Shown here piece after piece: positions 58,516 through 64,000 of a DNA stretch of 64,000 bases. The notes under the pieces were generated by a model, which worked only from the letters and a program-made list of their open reading frames with translations, had not been told where the DNA came from and made no database searches. Made by a program: the position numbers and the translations under genes. This DNA is from Diaporthe sp. PMI_573 (lineage: Eukaryota; Ascomycota; Sordariomycetes; Diaporthales; Diaporthaceae). How positions within the stretch are numbered: the stretch's first letter is position 1; each line of letters opens with the position of its first letter. The stretch is taken from the NCBI GenBank assembly GCA_021399435.1, contig JAJTUP010000004.1, positions 2,108,001-2,172,000 on the forward strand. Reading direction: 5' to 3'.

Positions 58516-59871
58516 TGGAACGTCAGCCTTTGAGGGAAAATTGAAGAAAAAAAGAATAAAACCCCAAGATACGATACAGAAACACCCTTTCCTGTCTGTC
58601 TCATCACGCGTTGATGCCGACAAAAAGGGCACAAGAAATCTGTTCCCATTAGACGGGCCTGCTGGAACAAACGCGCCCCGGTGGGAGAACAGAGGATGCA
58701 CGCGCAGGCGCCCCCGTCGTCTCGGGCACGACTTTCCGTCCACCTCAGACGCATCAAGCTGCTCAGCGACGTCGACCCGTGGCAACACAACCTTCCTTTC
58801 GAAAGGACGAACAGTCCAGTTGGTGCGGCTTAGTGGTTAAGAGCAACCTCGCTCAACTTCAATATTGATACCCTTTAACTATCTGCGGCTTGAACCTTGA
58901 TAGAACAAGTCCACGCGCGTGAAGAGAAAAGGTGTGACATGAGTGAGATAATTCGAGACCTGGGTAGGCAGGCCATCCACCCAGTTGCTTCGGGTTTGGT
59001 AGATGTTATGAATTTATTTCCCTGGGCCATTCCAAGTTGGAACATAAAACATGTCAAGAGCATAGAAGAGTAACGTAGCCTCGGGAACAGATCATAATTG
59101 GTTACTATGATCTTCCGTGTGGATGCGTTGAAGTCGTACCAACGTTTCGGCACGTCGCTAGTTGAACAGCACACCCACCGATATTTTTTTCCTTTGCCGT
59201 CCTCACCTCCAGCCATTATTTCGTTGGAGTAGTAGGCGTCGTGGCGCCTTCCTTCCCTTGAGAGGGTGACGGCGTCATTTCTAAGCGTAAGGAGCTTGTG
59301 TCAAGAAGTGGACGAGGCCAGGGGAGAGAAGAAACGAAAGGCGGTAGTGGAGCCGCCTATCACACATTTAAAAGCATAGTCTGCTTCGAAAAAGGCACAG
59401 GAAATATCAAGAATCGTCTATCGATCCTCAGCAATTCGGCTGCTATCAAATCTAGTCAGGAACCCTTCACATGGCCTTTCTTTCCGGGATACGCTCCCAA
59501 GCCCAAGTCATATATCCTGCATAACAAAAGAGATCAAATGCTCCGCCGTGCAGGTTTTGAGCACTGAGCAGCAACATATGAGAAGAAGAGTACTGTCTTT
59601 GGTATCCTGTATAAAACCCAAGAGAAAACGCCGCCAGTCCGCATGCAATATCTTTTTCTTTTCCGTCACCCTGTCCCGTACGTCTGGCGCACGAAACCCC
59701 AAACCCCCTTATACCTTCAAGGTCTAGTTTCCAGAAACGAAGAAATTCCGCTGTACTGAGTCAAGCGTTCAAAGCGAAGAAAACTTGGAAGAAGAGATGT
59801 CCGCGCGTGGTGAGCGCGGACAGGAAGGAACAGGTATTCTGGGCATGAATAATTTCTGACTTCTCGTCCTC
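58516..59871. other. Intergenic, convergent CFEM gene/Pro-rich gene
   Basis: The 3' flanks of two convergent genes. No gene is supported. A tRNA-like A-box word near 58832 lacks a B-box and was rejected. Confidence 0.5.
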
Positions 59872-60218
59872 TCAGGCTTGAGAGATGATCTTGGCCAGGT
59901 CCCGCCCGTGGGCAACCAACGCCTCCCGGCAGCCGCCGCAGATGCGCACGCGGCAGTGCGAGCAGCAGAAGCGAGCGCCTGCGTCCTCGACCTTGCACGC
60001 CATGCAGGCGACCGGGTGGTGCTCGTTCTTGCTGGACACGAAGCGCGAGTGGTTCGTCAGGCAGTCGAGCTGGCTCGCCTTGACGGGCGGCGCCGGGATG
60101 ATGTCCCCCGGGAAGAAGAGCCTCGAGTACTCGGCCGCGGGGAAGTAGTTGGCCTCGCCCGGCGACGCGGGCACGGACGGGCCGCCGGCTTCCTCCCCGG
60201 CGCCGCTGGGCGGAGCGA

Positions 60219-60249
<31 letters not shown>

Positions 60250-61974
60250 GGTGGCCTCGTGATCCGGGTGCGTGGGCTGGGGCGAAGGGGCTGCCTTGAT
60301 GGTCGAGGCGTCGCCGTCATCGCTGATTGCGATCGAGGGGATGGAGGTGGAACTGGTAGACTTGACGTGGCTTGGGGAAAGCGAGGCTGCCATTTTCGCG
60401 ACGGAAGCGGGTGCTTCGGAAGAGGGAGTAGGCGCTTTTGAGGAGGTACTAGCCGGGGAGGTTGCAGCTGGAGAGGCGGCGCTTGGAAGGTGAGAAGCAG
60501 GAGAGGCAGCGCCTGGCGAGGACCGGCCTGGGGGTGCGGGAGACCGCGGCAAGCCCAGACGGGGGCCGGAAGCACTCCCCGGGGGTGGTGGGCCGCGTGA
60601 CGAGCTCCTTGGCGGCAGCGAGGGCAGTGGACCCGACGGAGGCGGAGCAGCCGGGGCAGGGGCCGCAGCGGCGCGGATAATGTCCTCCGGAATAATGCTG
60701 AGAGGCCTTCCCTCGGTCGGCGGGGTGACGGGCGACGCGGGCGACGCCGGGGATCTCATGCTCGGGAAGTTGCCATCAATGGGGGATTCGTCGTGGCCAT
60801 ACTCCGGGGTTGGCGGGCGTTGAATGTGTGGTGACAGGGCCGGGGCAGCCTCGGACGATGATGCCTTGTAGCCATCTTCAACCTCCTGGGCGTATTGAGA
60901 GAAGCCGTCTTGGTCTTCTCGGGGCTTTGTGTCTTGCATGATCTCTGGTCGTGGATTTCTGGGCAAAGTCTTGTTTGAAGGTGCTGGGCGGATGTTGCGG
61001 CCGGGGAAAGACTGAAAGCCCTTCAAGATGGGCGAGTCCAGAGCGGATCCGGCGAAGGGCGGCCTAGGCCTTGGGAGAGAAGAAGTATCTTGCTGCAACG
61101 CCCCGGCTTCTTGTGCTGAAGCCGCTGTCGAGCCGTGTGAAGAGGTGAGCTTGAGCTGGGGGACAGCCAAGGGCTTGTCTGACTTTAGAGACCTCCTGCG
61201 CCAAAGTTGTGGTTGAGATGGTGATTGGTCAGCCATCGGGGAGGAGATGTTTGCCTGCTCGGACGGCACAGAGGGAAGGGCCTTGGAGCTTTTCGGAGTC
61301 ATGGGCCTTTGAATTTCCTTTGTGGGTGGTGTAGGAGGACGGCCGTCTGTGTGTGCTTCTAGACCGGCACCGTGCTGAGCATGTGGGGCATTTGATCTCA
61401 TCTCCGAAGAAACTGGAGTTGGCAAGTATAAGGGCGACACCAGGTCCAGTTTTGTGCTTCCTCCCCCAAGAGTGTCCTTGGGCAGAACCTTGGGGTTCGG
61501 AGGTGACGGTTCAGTCAAGGAATATCCCGTGGCTGTTGTGTCCTCTGAATACCGGGTGGCCGACGAGTCTTCCGTGCCGTAGGCTGAAAATATGCTCGAC
61601 AGGGACTCGACGGGAGACACATTGCCAGCTTGGGCTGGCTGTGGATGCGGTGGGCTCTGAGCTTTGTTCCCGACAGTCCCGTTACCCACCGGCTTCCTCC
61701 TTATGACAACTGGCGGGCTATTCATCCTTGTCGGTTCCGGAAGTGGAGGAAGTGGCGACTCCGACAGCTTGGCCGCAGCCATGGTTGACGATGTTTTCGC
61801 GGCGATGTCCTTGGGAGGTGGTGGTGGACGAGAAGGGGCCAGGGAGTCCTTTCTTACGGGCAACACCACAACGGTCCTGGTATTGCTGGCAGACGGTGGT
61901 GGGGGATCCGGAAGAGCTTTTGTGTAGCGCGAGGTGGCCCAGGCCGTGGGTTGCGTGAGGGATGAGGTCTCCAT
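59872..61974 (-). CDS. Large Pro-rich protein with C-terminal Cys cluster, unknown function
   Basis: One exon on the minus strand, 700 aa from the ATG at 61974 (an adjacent ATG at 61977 would add one Met). The frame stays open upstream, so an extra 5' exon cannot be excluded. Most of the protein is disordered and rich in Pro/Ser/Ala, with many PxxP and PPxP motifs (DPPPPS, RPPPPPKD, RPPTPPTKE, PPPSGPLPSLPPR) that could bind SH3 or WW domains. A tract of nine Gln encoded by CAG repeats lies near residue 580. The last ~80 residues are conserved-looking: DCLTNHSRFVSSKNEHHPV, C-x2-C, CCSHC, ICGGC and a final GRDLAKII helix, suggesting a zinc-binding domain of three Cys pairs. I recall similar C-termini in uncharacterised filamentous fungal proteins but no tested function. 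Confidence 0.7.
60220..60246. repeat. CTG/CAG trinucleotide repeat, coding poly-Gln
   Basis: Nine perfect CTG units on the plus strand are CAG on the coding strand and encode nine Gln in the Pro-rich protein. Length variation between strains would be in frame. Confidence 0.9.
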
Positions 61975-64000
61975 CATATATGCTGCGCAATGGCCCCCTT
62001 TCCCGCAGACGTTGCAAACCCAATTTAGGATCAGAAGGCTTCTCAGTGGCCGGAGCAAGTCGTCGCACAGGGCCGGACTATTACGCAGCGTTATGCTTGC
62101 TGGGGCGCAGATATTGCCCGTGATTCAAGCAGACGTAACAGAAAGAGAGAGGGCAATAGGGCCAGGGGAGGGGGGTGCGGGCGAAAATGCCCAGTGGTGC
62201 ACGACAGGTCTCGACCAGCGAGAAAGCAAGCATGCAATCCCGGCGGGATAACAAGGTTTCTGCTGTTGTAGCCTTGGAGGAATAGTGGACGACTGCAAGC
62301 AGGACCCGCCTGCTGGTGTTGCAAGTATATTTTTGGACGAAGAATGCCGCGGACAGACAGCCAGAGCCGGACCTGGGCCTCCTGTTATTGACGCCGGAGG
62401 GCTGGTGACGCTTTCCGAGAGCCCTGGCGATCCCCCGTCCCAGCTGTTCTCCTTGGTGGCCTTGCGAACCGCGAACCCAGTGCGGCAATGCGGCAGGTCG
62501 GTACCCAGAGGTGGTCGAAGGCTGAAGTCTGTGTGAGAGAGATCGTCCCTGAATATCTGAAACAGCCGCTAGTTCTTGTGGAGCTAAGGAGCTTGGGGAT
62601 CCTGGCACGACCCCTTGCAACAGACCTTCATCTGTCCGAGCAGCCAGTAACCCGCCGAGTTATCGATAAAAGGCTGTAAATGGTGACAGCAGGCCGGACT
62701 GGCGGACTGGCTGGGCAGGGGGTAGAGGTTGGACAGCGCATCCTTCCACAGGGCCGGGGCGGATGTGCCGGTGATTATTGTAAATGCTGTGCCACAGGAC
62801 ATTTGCAAGTTTGTGTGTCTCGGCTCCCGACCGGCATGACAGTCGAATCTCACCAAGGACAAGGTTGGTGGTGTCACACGATGAGAGACGTGCCTGATCC
62901 AAGGAAAGAAGGAAAAACACCTTCTCAGCCACACCAGACCGACAGGGGCCTGTCAGAAGAATACAAGACAGCCAGCTCCTGCCGCCGGGGGCGTCAATGG
63001 TGCTGACCGTGTGCTGCAGTAGGTCTGTTGACTCCTTGCCCCCAACTGCCCCACCACCTACAGCGTGTGTGCGTGTCTGCTGTCTGTCTGTCCGTCCGCC
63101 AGAAAGATGTCCGCAGCCATTCCTGCATCCAACATCGGTGGCGCTGCGCACAAGTAACCTGGCGTGTTCCATGTCGTCGGCCCGGGAACATCCCTCGAGA
63201 AGCGAGCTTCTCAGGACTGCCAGGCTCTGAGGCAGCCCACAGCGCGCAGGATCTCTGCCCTGCGTGCTCGTCCTCGGACTCTACGCGTGTTGCGGCACTG
63301 CGAACTTCACACAGCAGCACTGCGGTCCGTCCGCCATGGTTGCATGCGGAAAATGACACTGTCATGACGGGCCACGGATGCGTGATCCGAGCAAGACGCC
63401 CCGAGTGCAGGTTCGATAGATCAGGCTGATGAAGCTTGTTGTGAAGCGGCATAAAATTGCAGACCCGTCCTTCCCCTCTTTCTATTTCCGAGGAAAAAAC
63501 TTTTCGCGTGTACCTTGGTGATCCAGCGGGAAGGGCCAAGATTCTCCCAGGGATGGTTCATCTGGTGTTGTCGGCTAGGTGCAGCAAGGTGGGATGGCAG
63601 CCAGCAGGGAATGCAGGGGTGTGGCTAACAAGCTAACAAGCTAACAAGGAGCCACAGCAGAAAGGCAGAGAGATTTGAGATGAATGCCAACGGCTTCATT
63701 GGCCGTGCGGAGACTGAGGGGGGATGCCGGCGGATTGATCGCACACTTGTTACTTGTTACTGTTACCTGCGAGCTTCTTGGATCCGAGAGCCTGCTCGGA
63801 CGCGGTTGCAACGTGATGCGTACCTGCGTCCAGCCGAAGACGCACACAGTAAATACCACGCAGTGAGATGGCGCCGTGTCTATTTTTGATGAGGGGTCGG
63901 TAGCCTGCAGCAGGTATACGATGTGTGAGCGGAGCCCACATGGCCAGACGCAGGCTCGTGTCGGCTGACGTGTGAAGACGCGCGAGAGACAGCCCATCCT
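61975..64000. other. Gene-free right edge
   Basis: No gene is supported in the last 2 kb. The left part should contain the promoter of the Pro-rich gene. Low-complexity C-rich and CTGTCTGT-like stretches (about 63072-63095) create false frames. A GCTAACAA repeat is listed separately. Confidence 0.45.
63624..63647. repeat. GCTAACAA octamer repeat
   Basis: Three tandem octamer copies are followed by GGAGCC. There is no coding context. Confidence 0.75.

Noticed and set aside
58826..58900. tRNA-like word GCTTAGTGGTTAAGAGC
   Set aside because: It resembles an A-box but there is no B-box (GGTTCRANNCC) at the right distance and no acceptor stem pairing.

Overview
This is a window of nuclear DNA from a filamentous ascomycete (Pezizomycotina, most likely a Sordariomycete). 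The evidence is genes on both strands with short introns (mostly 49-140 nt, GT...AG, CTRAC-type branch points), GC-rich third codon positions, pyrimidine-rich leaders, and typical gene families: a Con7-type C2H2 regulator, a CFEM membrane protein, a berberine-bridge-type secreted oxidase, vacuolar alkaline phosphatase and single-copy housekeeping genes. I found no rRNA, tRNA, CRISPR array or prokaryotic-style operon.

Layout. Positions 1-15270 contain no gene I can support; the only clear structure is a 271-bp inverted-repeat element (7438-7708). A con7-like regulator (15271-16795) sits alone, with 5.7 kb of gene-free, pyrimidine-rich and microsatellite-rich DNA after it. From 22464 the window becomes a dense housekeeping block: aar2 (U5 snRNP assembly), rps16, vps22/snf8 (ESCRT-II), dbp2 (DEAD-box helicase), an Mpv17/PMP22 membrane protein, a broken HAD hydrolase, a Cys-rich protein of unknown function, pho8 (alkaline phosphatase), a small unknown Cys-rich protein, an F-box/LRR-like protein, rad9 (9-1-1 checkpoint clamp), an ATS1-like RCC1-repeat protein and a small secreted Gly-rich repeat protein. 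After a further gap come a secreted FAD oxidase (51135-52934), an orphan coding fragment, tyr1 (prephenate dehydrogenase), a CFEM single-pass membrane protein and a large Pro-rich protein with a C-terminal Cys cluster (59872-61974). The last 2 kb hold nothing I can support.

The genes are mostly independent housekeeping functions, not a pathway cluster: translation (rps16), splicing (aar2), RNA remodelling (dbp2), endosomal sorting (vps22), phosphate recovery (pho8), tyrosine synthesis (tyr1) and DNA damage signalling (rad9). I see no secondary-metabolite or defence cluster. The most interesting signals are in gene architecture: a 494-nt intron late in dbp2, a secreted protein built from duplicated 31-codon exons with an apparent frameshift in the last module, a pho8 model whose first coding exon is only the ATG, a GC-AG intron in rad9, a 27-nt microexon in the CFEM gene, a frameshifted HAD gene, and a foldback-like element in the gene-free left arm. 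Exon boundaries were worked out by hand from splice motifs, frame and family conservation; no transcript data were available.
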